From Strigamia acuminata (Eukaryota > Arthropoda > Chilopoda > Geophilomorpha > Linotaeniidae), in assembly GCA_949358305.1 (NCBI GenBank), contig OX442315.1, positions 12,116,427 to 12,180,426 on the forward strand: DNA of 64,000 bases, written 5' to 3'. Under the pieces are notes generated by a model. It did no database searches and had not been told where the DNA came from. It saw nothing but the letters and a program-made list of their open reading frames with translations. The position numbers were made by a program, and so were the translations under genes. Positions 1 to 11,440 of the stretch are shown piece after piece; positions within the stretch are counted from its first letter, which is position 1; every line of letters starts with the position of its first letter.

Positions 1-1
1 T

Positions 2-1468
2 GCGCACACTCCTATTACCTGGACTCCAACCACGTGCCCACCAACGCCAACGCCGCGAGTGTCATCACCGGAGATTTCCAGCTGCCGAGAGTTGCCGACT
101 CTTGACGAGGCCTTAGCCCAAGCATGGGAGAAAAGGGCAAGGGAACCAGCGCGAAAAAAAGGACCATCGCGAATACTGCGCCCGAGGATGCGAGATCCAA
201 GGAAGGTACAACCAAAAGCTACGCCAAGTGCCGCCTTGGGGGTGCCTCACCCTCACTTGCAGCCAATTACGGAACCAATTCCCCAAACGGACTTATCACT
301 GCCAATTCCATCAGTAGCCACCGTGATGTACACGATAGACCCATCAGTCAAATTAGCCGAAGATTTCGATAGATACTATCGACAGCTGTGGACAATGTAT
401 CTGAAATTTCCATTATGTAACCAAGGACTTCTGACCCCGACAATGGACGAGTACCAGCAAGCCCAATTAGCAGAATCACTAAATGAACGACGGAGATGCG
501 CTCAAGCCTTCGTCGCCCAACCCACCGAATTGAGAACCAAAGAATGGCTAGCTTGGTTCGAAGTGCAAATGTCAGTGGCATTAATAAGACTTTTGTTTCC
601 AGGAGTTTTCCAAGCGGTCGAAGCATCGCTGATCGCCACAAGTTTCCTATGGACGTCAGCAATGGGCATCCCACCTGAGTTGCTCGACAGCTGGAAAACA
701 GTATTGGGAGACCCACCTGTCATCCGGGCCCAATTGGAACGAGAAGTTTTTAAAACGGGAGAAACATCGGGGCAGTGCATGCTGAGACTGCGGGGCGAAT
801 GGATTCTGAGAAGACAGAGTTTGCAACTGCAACGGAATTTTGGGACGTGTGCGCAGCAAGTGGCTGACCCACCAGCAGCGGGAGGGGCGGTGCCCACAGT
901 CTTTATGACTGCCACGCCGAGCCACCAGCCAACCAAAAAAGCAATAGCTCCAGAATCCGATGTTGAGTTGAAATTGACCACCGATACTGAGATGTTTGAT
1001 GTCGAAGGGAATGAGCCCTTAAATAGAGCTAGTGGAAGCTCGCAAAAAACAGCGTCTGGCAGAAGTTCGGCAGCTACTAAAGGGACGAAAAAGAATCCAA
1101 ACCAAGACTACAGGAAAATAAAACAGTTGTATCCAGGTCTGAGATTCCCCGAATACGCGCGAACTCTACTTATCTATAATGCGACGTTATGCCATGAGGC
1201 ATTGAAGTGGCTCGAGAATGCTGTCAGAGAGCCTAAACGCATAATTCAGCATCAACGACTAGTTGCGGTGCGGAGACCACCCACCGGATCCCGCGAAAAA
1301 TATGACATCGATTATGACCGAGTATTCCCGAGGACTAAGTTCATCAAAGAAGTCTGGCTCCATGTCAATAATGGCGCCACCTCGGGACCAACCCAGCATC
1401 TGCCAAAATTTTCGGTTTCCGAAAGCGAAGCTCCCACTCCGGAGTCAGTTTTCCGAATCGAGAAATGA
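2..1468 (+). CDS. Last ORF of an LTR retrotransposon, 5'-truncated by window edge
   Basis: The frame is open from the first bases of the window to a stop at 1466-1468, so the true start lies upstream. I do not recognise the protein family. It is rich in Pro, Arg and Lys at the start (disordered look) and has a more structured C-terminal third. It is assigned to an LTR element only from context: about 30 nt after the stop comes a polypurine tract (1501-1513, aaaagaggggagg), immediately followed by TGTAGTGACC, the expected start of a 3' LTR. It could be a gag-like or an accessory 3' ORF; no zinc knuckle, protease or RT motif is visible in this part. Confidence 0.55.
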   Translation, partial: AHTPITWTPTTCPPTPTPRVSSPEISSCRELPTLDEALAQAWEKRAREPARKKGPSRILRPRMRDPRKVQPKATPSAALGVPHPHLQPITEPIPQTDLSLPIPSVATVMYTIDPSVKLAEDFDRYYRQLWTMYLKFPLCNQGLLTPTMDEYQQAQLAESLNERRRCAQAFVAQPTELRTKEWLAWFEVQMSVALIRLLFPGVFQAVEASLIATSFLWTSAMGIPPELLDSWKTVLGDPPVIRAQLEREVFKTGETSGQCMLRLRGEWILRRQSLQLQRNFGTCAQQVADPPAAGGAVPTVFMTATPSHQPTKKAIAPESDVELKLTTDTEMFDVEGNEPLNRASGSSQKTASGRSSAATKGTKKNPNQDYRKIKQLYPGLRFPEYARTLLIYNATLCHEALKWLENAVREPKRIIQHQRLVAVRRPPTGSREKYDIDYDRVFPRTKFIKEVWLHVNNGATSGPTQHLPKFSVSESEAPTPESVFRIEK

Positions 1469-1513
1469 GAAGTGAAGGAAGAAATCGGAGAACCTTCCTA
1501 AAAAGAGGGGAGG

Positions 1514-2545
1514 TGTAGTGACCCTAGTGGTCACTAATGAAGTGTCGGGAATGAGCCCGAAATAAAATATTAAATTGGAGATTGTTTTATTTTATTTTAT
1601 ATTTTTTATGATTTCCTGTCTAGATAAAGGGAGGTAGGCAGGGTGGGAGGAATTGTGGGTGGTCGCCAAGGAAACCAGCCCGCAACCTCCCGGAGCAGGA
1701 AACACTTCCTGTGAGGAGCAGAAAAACTCCTCAGTTTGAAACCTACTTTGAGAGCAACCAGTCACCAAAATCTTCCTGAGAAAACACCATTCTACAAGCG
1801 GATTTAGTGAATGATTGTCAGAGTATTTGGACTCAGTCTTGCGAATTGCCAGAGCAATTTGTGAGATATTTCTTGCTGTTACTTCAGTTAGTGACAGTGG
1901 GAGTTTCATCTTGCCAAACAAGTATTGTTTGGAGGGATTTCTATTCTTGGCCAACAGCCATTGTTGGACTGAGACTTCCTCACTCGCGACGAAGCGAAGT
2001 GAGCGCGACTGTGTGAGATTGTTGAGCGGAATCAGCCGCAACGACGCCGCGACGACGACGTTGCGACCTGGAAAGGACGAAGAGAGCGGGATTGAGCCCG
2101 AGCGAGTCAGGAGAACGAAGTTGTGACGGAATTGTGTCCGTATTGAAGAAACGCCGAAGCCGAGCCGAGCGTCGAGCGAAGCGAATCCAAGCGTTCGGCG
2201 TTCCCGAGAAGTGGAGTCGTCGAATCGACTGGATTCTTTATCGTTTTCCTTTGCTTTTAATTATATTTCTTTTAGTAAATTATTTCTTCAGTCGTCTAAT
2301 TTATCATTTTATCACAAAATAATATCCGTATTTTAATATCTTGTATTTGATTTAGTGTTTATTCTAAGTTTGAATAAATCGTCTGTTAATTGAGAAATAA
2401 TAGAGTCATTATTTTTCTTAGTGTTTAACTTGAAGTTTGAGTTAATATTAAGTTATTTTGAGAAGTATTTGTATAAGTCCTGGCACGGCATCAATGAGTT
2501 TAGTTTTATTGTTAATATTCTTCACAGTAATTAGAGCTCATTACA
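1514..2545 (+). repeat. 3' LTR of the truncated retrotransposon (right end uncertain)
   Basis: The LTR starts with TG directly after the polypurine tract and begins with an imperfect palindrome (AGTGACCCTAGTGGTCACT). It contains a GC-rich block near 2040-2200 and AATAAA-type signals near 2374. The right end is only a guess: a TTACA at 2541-2545 would suit the TGTAG start, but the partner LTR is outside the window, so neither end nor target duplication can be checked. Confidence 0.5.
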
Positions 2546-2947
2546 ACTTATTAAATCATGTTAAACAAGCGCTTTATTACACTTTATACGTTTCCAGATA
2601 AGCGGGGAAAAATTAATTTTATTTATTTGGAAGACCGTGTGTGTGACAAAGTGAAATTTGCACATTAATTACCCACAGTGCAGTAATTGAAATAAAACAT
2701 ACACGAGTGATGCAGAGAAGTGTCCACAGCAGTGGATGTTTGCATGTTTATTCTAATTGCTGCCCAACAAATTATTAATTACACTTTACCGCCATACACA
2801 CACACACACAACTGGTTGAATCTGAAATAAAAAAATGAATGAAATGAGTCACAATATTTTCTCTATTTCAACATTATTTCAACATATCGTAATGAGATAT
2901 CGCAATTTGCGATATATTTATCTTTTTCCTTCCGCTTACCTGTGATT
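2546..2947. other. Intergenic, no gene seen
   Basis: AT-rich spacer between the LTR and the 3' end of the first thioesterase gene. It holds a short CA microsatellite near 2797-2811 and nothing else that I can support. Confidence 0.5.
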
Positions 2948-4034
2948 TTAAATACCGTCTTCAATGTTGACATTTCTATCCGTTATAAAGAATGACAGTC
3001 GTCCGACCGCTAAGATTTTGTCGTTATTCACATCCCGGATTTCGGACATAACACACGCGATATTTCGACCACTTTTCATTATGTTTGCACCGATGAGTAT
3101 CGATTGACCATGTTGAATTGGATAGAGATATCTAGAGCAGTGAGAAATAGATGATGATTACACATCACATTTAAATTTTTCAGATGTCTGCATAGCTGTC
3201 CAAAACATTCACTGACATTGACAATAAGACGAATCGGACCAAATGATCCACAAAAAGACAATTTTTATTTTTAAAAAAATTTTATTATTACAAAAATTCT
3301 TAAATTTTATTTTTAATTATTATTTTTATAATTATCCGATTTATTTTCATATTAATCCGTGAGATTTTCCGATTTGCCACGTAGTATACATAAATTCGAA
3401 ATTTAAGATGCACTTTTCGACTTTTAAAAGTAAAAAAGTACGTCTTATGGTCCGTAAAATACGGTAAACATTCTGCAAACATTCTCATTAAACATGACAC
3501 TCGGTATTATTTATTTACTTGTTGTCCATCCCAGCACAGATCTGCGCTAAAACTCCAACCTAAGCCTAATCTAACAATCAAAACAGAAAACACCGAACTC
3601 CGGAAGTACTGTATGGTGTTCACACCAACCAGTACATCTGCCTACGATACTGGCGATATTTCGGACAGCTATGCACACACACAAAACTTACGACACAGTC
3701 AAATCGACAGTCACACCGCGGCACTGCTTCGTAAGAAGTGCGAATCCGCTCACGGAATCGATTAACGTCGCTGTCATTCCACCGTGCAAAGTACCTGACA
3801 AATTTCGGTGTCGGTTCTCAACCGCCATCGTACACAACACCGATCCCTCACCAGCAGATACGAATTTTAACTGCATTGCAAGGTAGGTGGTATTTTCATT
3901 AATAAATCATATATTACAGGTAATAAATGATGGTTTTACTTTACATGGCTCATTAGTCTGTTTATGGAGTCTTCTTTTAGTGCTTTAATGAGTCCGACGG
4001 TGAGCTGTTTGATTTTTACCATATTCACTGCCAT
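2948..4034 (-). CDS. ACOT13: ACOT13/THEM2-like acyl-CoA thioesterase, copy 1
   Basis: Three exons on the minus strand join in frame: 4034-3945, 3870-3692 and 3131-2948, giving 150 residues. All introns are GT-AG. The product is a single hotdog (4HBT, PaaI-like) domain. The family signature is in exon 2 (NLSGTLHGGMTATLIDSVS: the Asn/His-Gly-Gly loop and the helix with the catalytic Asp), followed by the C-terminal beta strands in exon 3. Family members hydrolyse medium- and long-chain acyl-CoA as tetramers, often near mitochondria. The start is the ATG at 4034, which matches the start of copy 2 at 10604. Intron positions and phases equal those of copy 2, so the two are duplicates. Only one type of last exon is present here. 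Confidence 0.85.
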
Positions 4035-5790
4035 GGTTGTATCATTGGAGTTGCTTTTGTTGCTTATGGTTGGCGGATGTCAGAGTTGGTGGACTAATGG
4101 TGTGCGGTGCAAGCTGGGCAGAAAACATCTGGTCTGTTGTATTGTGATTATAAGCTTATTATGTGGTTTCCTGTTCAATTTTTGTTTTAAACACACACAC
4201 TATCTCTACCCATCTTTGCACAATTTTCTTCAATTGAAATGTGACGTGTAAAGATGAAATTTTGTACACAGTGAAAATATTTTTAACATTTATTGTGGTT
4301 ATTTGTGTTTGACAACTGCCAGATGCAGAAAAGTGTGTTTCAAAAATATTTTTAGAAATTTAAAATAGAAAAACATTTTTTTATTTATTTGTTTTATGAT
4401 TTTTTTTTATCATTGTTGAAAGTGGGCAACAATGTGATCAACTGGCAGAAGAAAAGACAGACCATAGTGGCCAGTTCAATAATGGAAGCGTAATACGTTG
4501 CTATGGCAAATTGCGCTAAGGATGTGGTTTGAATTAGTTGTCTGCGCGAGGAAATCGTAAGGGAATAACAATAACAAACCGGTAAGGGCGTTTGCCGAGA
4601 ATAACGTGGAGGAGAGGAGAACTAAACACATCCATCTTCAGTTTCATTACGTACGAGATTAACTCAATTAGAAGATAATGAAACTGGAAACTGGAAAGCA
4701 GACATTTTCACCAAGTCGCGTCGGCGAATCAAGTTCGAGAAGTTTCGCGTGCGTTGGCGTTTACGACCAATTGAGAGAAAAACCCAAGAGAGCGCTTTCA
4801 GGCGGAAATTTGTCAGGTTTAGATTTGAATGCTTACATTGTATTGTTTGCGCGCTTTGTACTGTTGTGTTTGACAACAGCTGTTCGTTCTGTTGTGTTTA
4901 TCAAGATGGAGTAAACACACACATGCGTTCTTTCCTACTTTTTAATTCATTCTGTGCCATTACTTATACAAAAGACAATAAATAGGATATGTTGTATTCA
5001 TTTTATTCACTCTGGGTAACCTACAATGGGGTTGACAGGAGTATGGCATTGTTTGTGATGTGACACTTTGCACGGCCCTCAAGCAGAGTGCCCGTCTGGA
5101 GTTTCGGCCATGCAAGTCGCGATTTGTGGGATGACTTTCTTAAGCTGAGTGGTGTGTTGAGGGAGAGATGTGAGAGAGAGAGGAGCAGTGACCACCGACG
5201 AGACAAGACGTGTCTAAGGCCTGACGTGAGCCAGGGCAACCATGCCCTGTGCTGACTCTGCTCTCCTCACCATTCACCACGGCGAAGCTTAGTAGTATGG
5301 CATTTTCCGTACTGCAGCCTCCATGAGTGGCTGTGTGGGTCGTACAGGTAAGTACGACACGAATGTTATGTTGAAGCGATCACGTCACCCATGAGGCTCA
5401 CGCCCTGTGTGTGACGGGTCGGTTGCCGGTGCGGTGTGCCTAATTGGCACCCCTGCAACGGGTGACGGGATTCTCCAACCCCTAGACAAACGATATTAAA
5501 GGCCAACAACCAGCAATATGGAGTCTCTTGTCATTTTACGTGAGTATGCGTCCCACACCAGGATAACCAGTTCCCGGGTTACCTTGGCGAAGACCATACC
5601 AGTCACAGCTTATTTGGTACCTTACTATTCAGACAATTATATAATAAAGTAAGTAGGAATGATACTCATTGAATAAGTTATAAATAAAAAATTATCACAA
5701 AGAAACCAGAGAACCAATTGGTGAAAATTCTAATACAAACTTTCCGAACCTGCAGTTAATGCAGTTAAGCATCTGGAAACATTTCCTTAA
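4035..5790. other. Intergenic; includes an unidentified less AT-rich stretch at about 5020-5630
   Basis: No gene is supported. Short ORFs near 4664-4985 lack exon signals. The 5020-5630 part is clearly less AT-rich than its surroundings and has no long ORF; it may be a fragment of a transposable element, but I found no terminal repeats or protein motif to classify it. Confidence 0.35.
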
Positions 5791-7546
5791 CTGCATTGAG
5801 CACACCCACTTCGAAGTAACTAATCAAGAAATCAGATAGATATACTCTATTCCAAACAAATTCTCAAATAAACCATGCACGTTTTTAACTACGTACATCA
5901 AACAATAGATCACTGGCAGGATCATTTTCTTCACGTAACCTGCTCCATATCGCATATTTGCATTTGTATTCAATTTACTTGTATCGACCAACAGAAATTG
6001 GTTGCCAATGTTTCGCTAAATGCCTCCATTGCATCCAGAATATTGTAGGATATATTTTTGGGCAGCTGAGTTTGATCTCTGAGTCGGAGCATGATTACTT
6101 GGCAAGGCCTGGGACCATCAACTGCAGGACTTCCCAGTTCCCATCTGCCATTTTTTTTTTAATCTAACAAGTAAGTTGTCCCACACAAAAATGAAGTTAG
6201 CGCCATCTGTGGTCGCAATGCTAAAACCTTTTGCGGGCATATGAAACTGTAGATTTTCACAACAATGAAATGAAGAACTACTTTCACCCCTCGATTTCTG
6301 TGGAATTTAAAATTTGGATTTCTGTGGAGGTTCACTGTGGCGTAGACTAATTTTAGTGAAATTAACTTTTCTGGATATTCTAACCAAAAATCATTAATGA
6401 TACAAAGGAAATGAAAAAAACTTGACAATAATTATTTTCGTTTCAATAATTTATAAATTTTATAAATTTTTAAGTGATATTATCACAGATCAAAGTTCCA
6501 ACAAAAAATAAAAACATAGATTGCCGAAACCCGGGATTGAACCAGGGACCTTTAGATCTTCAGTCTAACGCTCTCCCAACTGAGCTATTTCGGCTGATGG
6601 GGTTCATCTCCCAACCAAAACATCAGAAATGTTTAGAAAAAAATTATTAAGTTTTCAGTAGTATGGTTTTGGGCCTAAAATTCAATTTAGGGCCTCACTT
6701 ATCATTCAATCTACATGACTGTGATGGTGTTTGATCGGAACAACAAAATATTCGCCATTTGCAATGGGCGGAGCTAACAATATAGTGTTCTCAATTCTGA
6801 TTGGCTGCGCTATATTTTAATTTAGTGTTGAAAACGATACACTAAAGATTTTTCCCTTACGATATGGCACAAAAATAGTGTAACGTGGCACAAAATAAGG
6901 GGAAAATGCATCCCGCAAACTCTCTATTATCAATCGGGGAAATTTTAACACCGTGATAATATTTTTGTGAGCACCTTACTTGTTAGATTCCAAAAAAAAA
7001 TGGCAGATGGGAACTGGGAAGTCCTGCAGTTGATGGTCCCAGGCCTTGCCAAGTAATCATGCTCCGACTTAGAGATCAAACATTCACGACAAACTCAGCT
7101 GCCCAAAAATCCTACAATATTCTGTTGCTCTTCACGAAAGAAATAAACTTGCATCTTAGGGGAGGCATGGCACTTTTAGAACTGTACCAAAGTTATTCAC
7201 ACAGTCATACACCCTGACTGCGAAGTGGGTTATGGAGTGTTTTCATCAAGTTTGTAGAAATGTGGTAATGAGCGAATTCAAAGATGAGCGTCCATTACAA
7301 AGATATTTAAAATAGTGTCTTTTAATATGCAAAACAACCAGGTGGCACTGCAGGTGCAGCGTCACAAAAAGTGATACAAGTGAATTGAATACAAATGCAA
7401 ATATGCGATATGGAGCAGGTTACGTGCCAGTGATCTATTGTTTGATGTAGTTAAAAACGTGCATAGTTTATTTGAGAATTTGTTTGGAATAGAGTAACTG
7501 TCTGATTTCTTGATTAGTTATTTCGATGTGGGTGTGCTCAATGCAG
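5791..7546. repeat. Large imperfect inverted repeat (arms 5791-6175 and 6975-7546)
   Basis: The left arm (ctgcattgagcacaccc to aatctaacaagtaag) reappears reverse-complemented at 6975-7546. The right arm is longer because of extra sequence around 7085-7380. The unit lacks coding potential. It looks like a degenerate repeat or fold-back element that was duplicated and inverted. The 6323-6625 block between the arms carries a tRNA gene. Confidence 0.65.
6522..6594 (-). tRNA. tRNA-Phe: tRNA-Phe (GAA), copy 1
   Basis: On the minus strand a 73-nt cloverleaf can be read: acceptor GCCGAAA/TTTCGGC, D-arm AGCTCAGTTGGGAGAGC, anticodon loop CTGAAGA (anticodon GAA), T-loop GGTTCAATCC, discriminator A. The internal A and B boxes are intact. 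A run of T follows about 10 nt downstream, a typical Pol III terminator. No intron and no encoded CCA, as expected for a eukaryote. Confidence 0.96.
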
Positions 7547-7752
7547 CAAAGGAAGTGGAGGTTCACTGTGGCGTAGACTAATTTTAGGGAAATCAACTTT
7601 TCTGGATATTCTAACGAAAAATCATTAATGATACAAAGAAAATGAAAAAAACTTGACAATAATTATTTTCGTTTCAATAATTTATAAATTTTATAAATAT
7701 TTAGGTGATATTATCACTGATCAAAGTTCCAACAAAAAAGAAAAACGTAGAT

Positions 7753-7825
7753 TGCCGAAACCCGGGATTGAACCAGGGACCTTTAGATCTTCAGTCTAAC
7801 GCTCTCCCAACTGAGCTATTTCGGC
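7753..7825 (-). tRNA. tRNA-Phe: tRNA-Phe (GAA), copy 2
   Basis: The 73-nt mature region is identical to copy 1, with the same anticodon GAA. It lies in the second copy of the 300-bp direct duplication and is followed by T runs on the minus strand. Confidence 0.96.
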
Positions 7826-8205
7826 TGATGGGGTTCATTTCCCAACCAAAACATCATAAAGAAACGCGCTGAACGAATTTGAAGTACCGCACAAAAAAAT
7901 TAGAAGAATCGTGGCGAAATCGCCATCGTAATGCTGCATTCACTACGAGATGCCCTGCATGCCTTGGAGTTGTGGAGAGCACTATTAATGTGTTCCAATA
8001 CAGCAGCAGCGGCAACAGGTGGACCGCGGTCCGGATACGGAATGTCGAAACTTGGACCGCCAAATATTGTTAAATAACTTACCTACCTATTCAATTTGAT
8101 TAATATTTTTATATAACTAGTTTAGACTCTAAAACTAGTTATATTGTATATCGTATATTGTGTTTTATATAATTACTTAAATGAGTCAAAATAAAAATTT
8201 AAAAC

Positions 8206-8832
8206 TACGGTCTTCCCTCGAACATAACGTCATGACGTTATATTCAAGTTTTTTCGAAAATCGCTGTTTTCGAAAGTTTTAGCAATTTTTCGAATATAAC
8301 GTCACTTCCAATATAACGTTATGACCTTGTATTCGAATACAACGTCATGACTTTATATTCGAGTGCATTGATGGGTGCGATGCCGGGAAGGGTTGCGGGG
8401 TGCGCTTTTACCAGAAAAACGAATTTGACACGTATTTGACACGTATTTGACACGAATTTGATACGAATTTGATATGAATTGGACACGAATATAAAACTTA
8501 CTGTATGTTTTTGTTAGGCTTCGCCTCGAGGTGGCGCCCGCTACCTCCCTCCCCCCGCCCAACCAATCATCACCTTGTTATTTTAATCCTTTTAGTGAAG
8601 TGTGATGAATATTATGCTGTTAAAATGATTTGAGTAATAAAATAACTACTTTTTTGAAAGTAAAATTTTGAATAAAATTAACTTTGTCTAATTTGCATAC
8701 TCAACTTCTGATTTTTCAGAAGTTGCATGAAAAAGTACGAATATAACGTCATGACGTAGTGTTCGAATAAAACGTCAGGTGTCGTTGTATTCGAACACAA
8801 CGTCATGACGTTATGTTCGAGGGAAGACGGTA
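8206..8832. mobile_element. MITE with TA target duplication and internal AACGTCATGACGTT palindromes
   Basis: The element (8208-8830) starts CGGTCTTCCCTCGAACATAA and ends with the reverse complement of this; the inverted match extends through AACGTCATGACGTTAT. It is flanked by TA on both sides (8206-8207, 8831-8832), typical of Tc1/mariner-type integration. No transposase ORF is present, so it is non-autonomous. Degenerate copies of the CGAATAYAACGTCATGAC unit recur several times inside both ends, and 8430-8490 holds short tandem repeats around gacacgtattt and gacacgaattt. Confidence 0.85.
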
Positions 8833-9018
8833 GTAAGTATTACGAGTTTTTTTTTCTGGACTTCGATAAAATTTTTCAATAGTATCCGGACCCCACTTAA
8901 AATTGCTTGCCGGCCCCTGCTACGGAGGGTGTTTAAAATGGAGGGTTGAATTACAGTGAAAGGGATGCTATACGTAACGCTGAATAATCAAGCGCGCAAC
9001 AAAAAGAAAATCTTAGAT

Positions 9019-9091
9019 TGCCGAAACCCGGGATTGAACCAGGGACCTTTAGATCTTCAGTCTAACGCTCTCCCAACTGAGCTATTTCGGC
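9019..9091 (-). tRNA. tRNA-Phe: tRNA-Phe (GAA), copy 3
   Basis: Third identical 73-nt tRNA-Phe with anticodon GAA. It shares only the nearest flanks with the other two (the TGATGGGGTTCAT side and the T-rich 3' side). Confidence 0.96.
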
Positions 9092-9231
9092 TGATGGGGT
9101 TCATCGCCCAACCAAAACATCATAACTGTTTAGATAAACAAATACTAAGTTTTCAGTAGCACAATAAGTATTGCTAAAACCAAAATGAGACCATTTGATT
9201 TTGTTTTTAGTTTTGATTAATCTAATGGATA

Positions 9232-9560
9232 TACAGTAAAACCTTGATTAACGGTATCCAAACTAATTGGGACTGTGGGTGTTCATAAAACTGAATTGTT
9301 CGGATAATCGAACATTAGGTGTATATACACATATACTGCGCATAGAAATTAAAAATTGTTAAAAAAGCATTAAAAAACGATCAAAAAAAGATAAAAATTG
9401 CTAAAAAGCATTAAAACATCGATTAAAAATCGATAAAAAAAATCAATAAAAAAAATCGATAAAAAAATCGATAACAAAAAAAATCAATAAAAAAATCGAT
9501 AAAAACATTTTCCACTCCTGATCGGATAATTGGTGTTCCAAAAATCGAGGTTCTGCTGTA
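9232..9560. mobile_element. Pogo/Tigger-like MITE with TA target duplication
   Basis: The ends CAGTAAAACCTTGATTAACG and its diverged inverse (ending CGAGGTTCTGCTG) match the known terminal style of pogo/Tigger elements (CAGTRGAACCTCG). The 325-bp body (9234-9558) is flanked by TA. The interior consists largely of repeats of aaaaaatcgataaaa type and codes for nothing. Confidence 0.75.
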
Positions 9561-9805
9561 CAATTTTTATACAATTCCTCCAGACAAGAAGTTAAGCTTA
9601 GTTGCATTTCCTGTGTGTTTACAAAAAGAATATTTTCTTAAATTCCAGGTATTACACTAAATTTGCCAAACTTTCTCAAAATTTTTCCAAAATTTAACAA
9701 ATATGGAATAGAAAATTAAATCGAAAATTTCTTCAAACTTTATTCATTCAAATAATTTTTAATCCACCACTCCGGAAAAGAAAATGTTTATTCGTGGCAA
9801 AACTA

Positions 9806-10604
9806 TTATCCAACGAATTTCGTGTGTCGGCCCGTCGCAACGAGCCGATTCGTCGCCTTATCCCTCACATCCAACGTCGCGAATGCCACATTTTTACCCA
9901 ATTTTACAACTCTAGCATCCAACACGATCTCTTGTCCGACACTAACGGCTGCTAAATACCTGAAAACACAAAAAAAATCAAATAAACCCAAAAATCCCGA
10001 AAAAATCGAAACAAAAAACAAAAAATACAAAAAAAAACATTACATCCATCAACAACCATCTTCAACCTTCGCATTTTTTTCCGTTATAAACATCGACTGG
10101 CGTCCGACCGCTAAGATTTTGTCGTTTTCAACGTCCCGAATTTGCGCACTAGCGAATGCAACACGTTGACCGAATTTTTCTAATTTCGCATCGATAATTA
10201 TCGATTGACCGACCCGAATCGGATAAAAGTACCTAATTATCGATAATATTGCTAATTTGCTACTGTTTATCCAATTTGCACTTACGACACGCTCAAATCG
10301 ACACTGACACCCTGACAGTTCTTAGTAAGCAGTGCGTATGACGTCACATTGTCGACTAACGTCGCGGTCATTCCGCCGTGCAAAGTCCCCATTTGATTTC
10401 TATGGCGATTTTCAATGGTCATTTCGCACACGACCGATCCGTCGCCGGCAGATATGAATTTAACCTGAAATGATGAGGAAAAGGTTAGTTAATAATGGAT
10501 TTACATATTTTTTGCGTTACATTGCTCATAAGTCGGTCAAAAGTGTCATCCTTCAGTCTTTTTACGAGTCCTTCGGCCAGTTGTTTCACCAATTTGCCCG
10601 CCAT
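9806..10604 (-). CDS. ACOT13: ACOT13/THEM2-like acyl-CoA thioesterase, copy 2, with two alternative last exons
   Basis: Exon 1 is 10604-10521 (28 residues) and exon 2 is 10464-10286 (179 nt, the same length as in copy 1), with the hotdog signature TLHGGMTATLVD. Two possible last exons follow, both entering in the same phase (1 nt then codons) behind an AG acceptor: exon 3a at 10232-10049 (184 nt, ends in TGA) and exon 3b at 9959-9806 (154 nt, ends in TAA). Both encode the final beta strands of the domain (VGQxIxxDA...VAFA...RD...GR) but with clearly different sequences. 3b is closer to the usual THEM2 C-terminus (TGRHTKFVG); 3a resembles the last exon of copy 1. Either one gene has mutually exclusive last exons, or 3b is left from another gene. 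Confidence 0.85.
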
Positions 10605-10954
10605 GTTGGGATTACTTTGATGTTTTAATAAGAGATGGCGTAACATTGATGAATACAATATGTTTAAAAAACAGTTTATTTGTGTCAAAAAGTTTTTTTT
10701 TGTTGTCAAATGAATATTAAAAAATGAAATAAAACGGATTGTGGCAACTATTTGATTTTTTTTTTCAAAAATCATTTCGATTACTACACTTTAAAATTAA
10801 ATCACCTCACGCACGTTTTCAACAACAGGTGTCACCACTAGAGCAAATGGCCGCTTCCACAACAAGACTGTCAACATCTGTTCCACCCATACGAGCGATT
10901 GATAAATAAAACCCCCTGCGCTTATTTAAAAGCCATTAGACAACATACCCGAAA

Positions 10955-11213
10955 ATGCAAGGTACGTGGCACTTAAATCGATCGAAAAAAAATACATTTC
11001 GAGCAATCAAATCGACGCAAACTCGAAAAATCAGCGCAAATCCACGCCCATTACCAAAATCCTCACTTTTCCTCACCAGTATTTGTAATCGCAAACTCTC
11101 CACGACCGCCTCACCTCGAACCCATACATCGCAAGGCGAAAAGATATAAAGTTAAAGATGATGATTTGTATCCAGAATATTTTGAATTTGAACACCCAAC
11201 TGGTAAAAACTAA
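10955..11213 (+). CDS. Possible small two-exon protein (46 aa), unrecognised
   Basis: An ATG with good context (cgaaaATG) at 10955 starts a 7-nt coding exon (10955-10961) ending at a GTACGT donor. A polypyrimidine stretch and CAG acceptor precede 11080. The joined frame runs to TAA at 11211-11213 and gives 46 residues, basic in the middle and rich in Asp, Glu, Tyr and Phe at the end. I do not recognise it. A donor-like GGTAAAAAC just before the stop means that it could also continue into unseen exons. Support is gene-like splicing signals and composition only. Confidence 0.35.
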
Positions 11214-11440
11214 AATTAAATTAAATTAAAAACTAAATTTTAATTAATTTTTAAAAAATTTTAAAAAATGATAATAAATCGATTAATTTTGTCCGGCCGT
11301 TCACCCTAATGACATAACTGTTGAAAAGTGGAACGTGCCGCTGCAACGAAATCGATCGATCGAGCTGGATGCGCGCTAGTGGCTCGTTAGAGGCCGCACG
11401 GTGCATTGCGGAGCAGTGGTAAAACTGGCACGAAAACAAA

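Larger units (their letters stand above)
6324..7856. repeat. Direct duplication (6324-6625 and 7555-7856) carrying tRNA-Phe
   Basis: About 300 bp starting gtggaggttcactgtgg and ending ccaaccaaaacatca occur twice in direct orientation with few differences, each with one tRNA-Phe gene. A shorter third copy surrounds the tRNA at 9019. The tRNA gene thus spread by segmental duplication of its flanks. Confidence 0.75.

Noticed and set aside
6159..6428. Minus-strand ORFs starting MSSFFHFLCIINDF (also 7468-7659)
   Set aside because: They look conserved only because they lie in a recent DNA duplication; the frames diverge and carry no domain.
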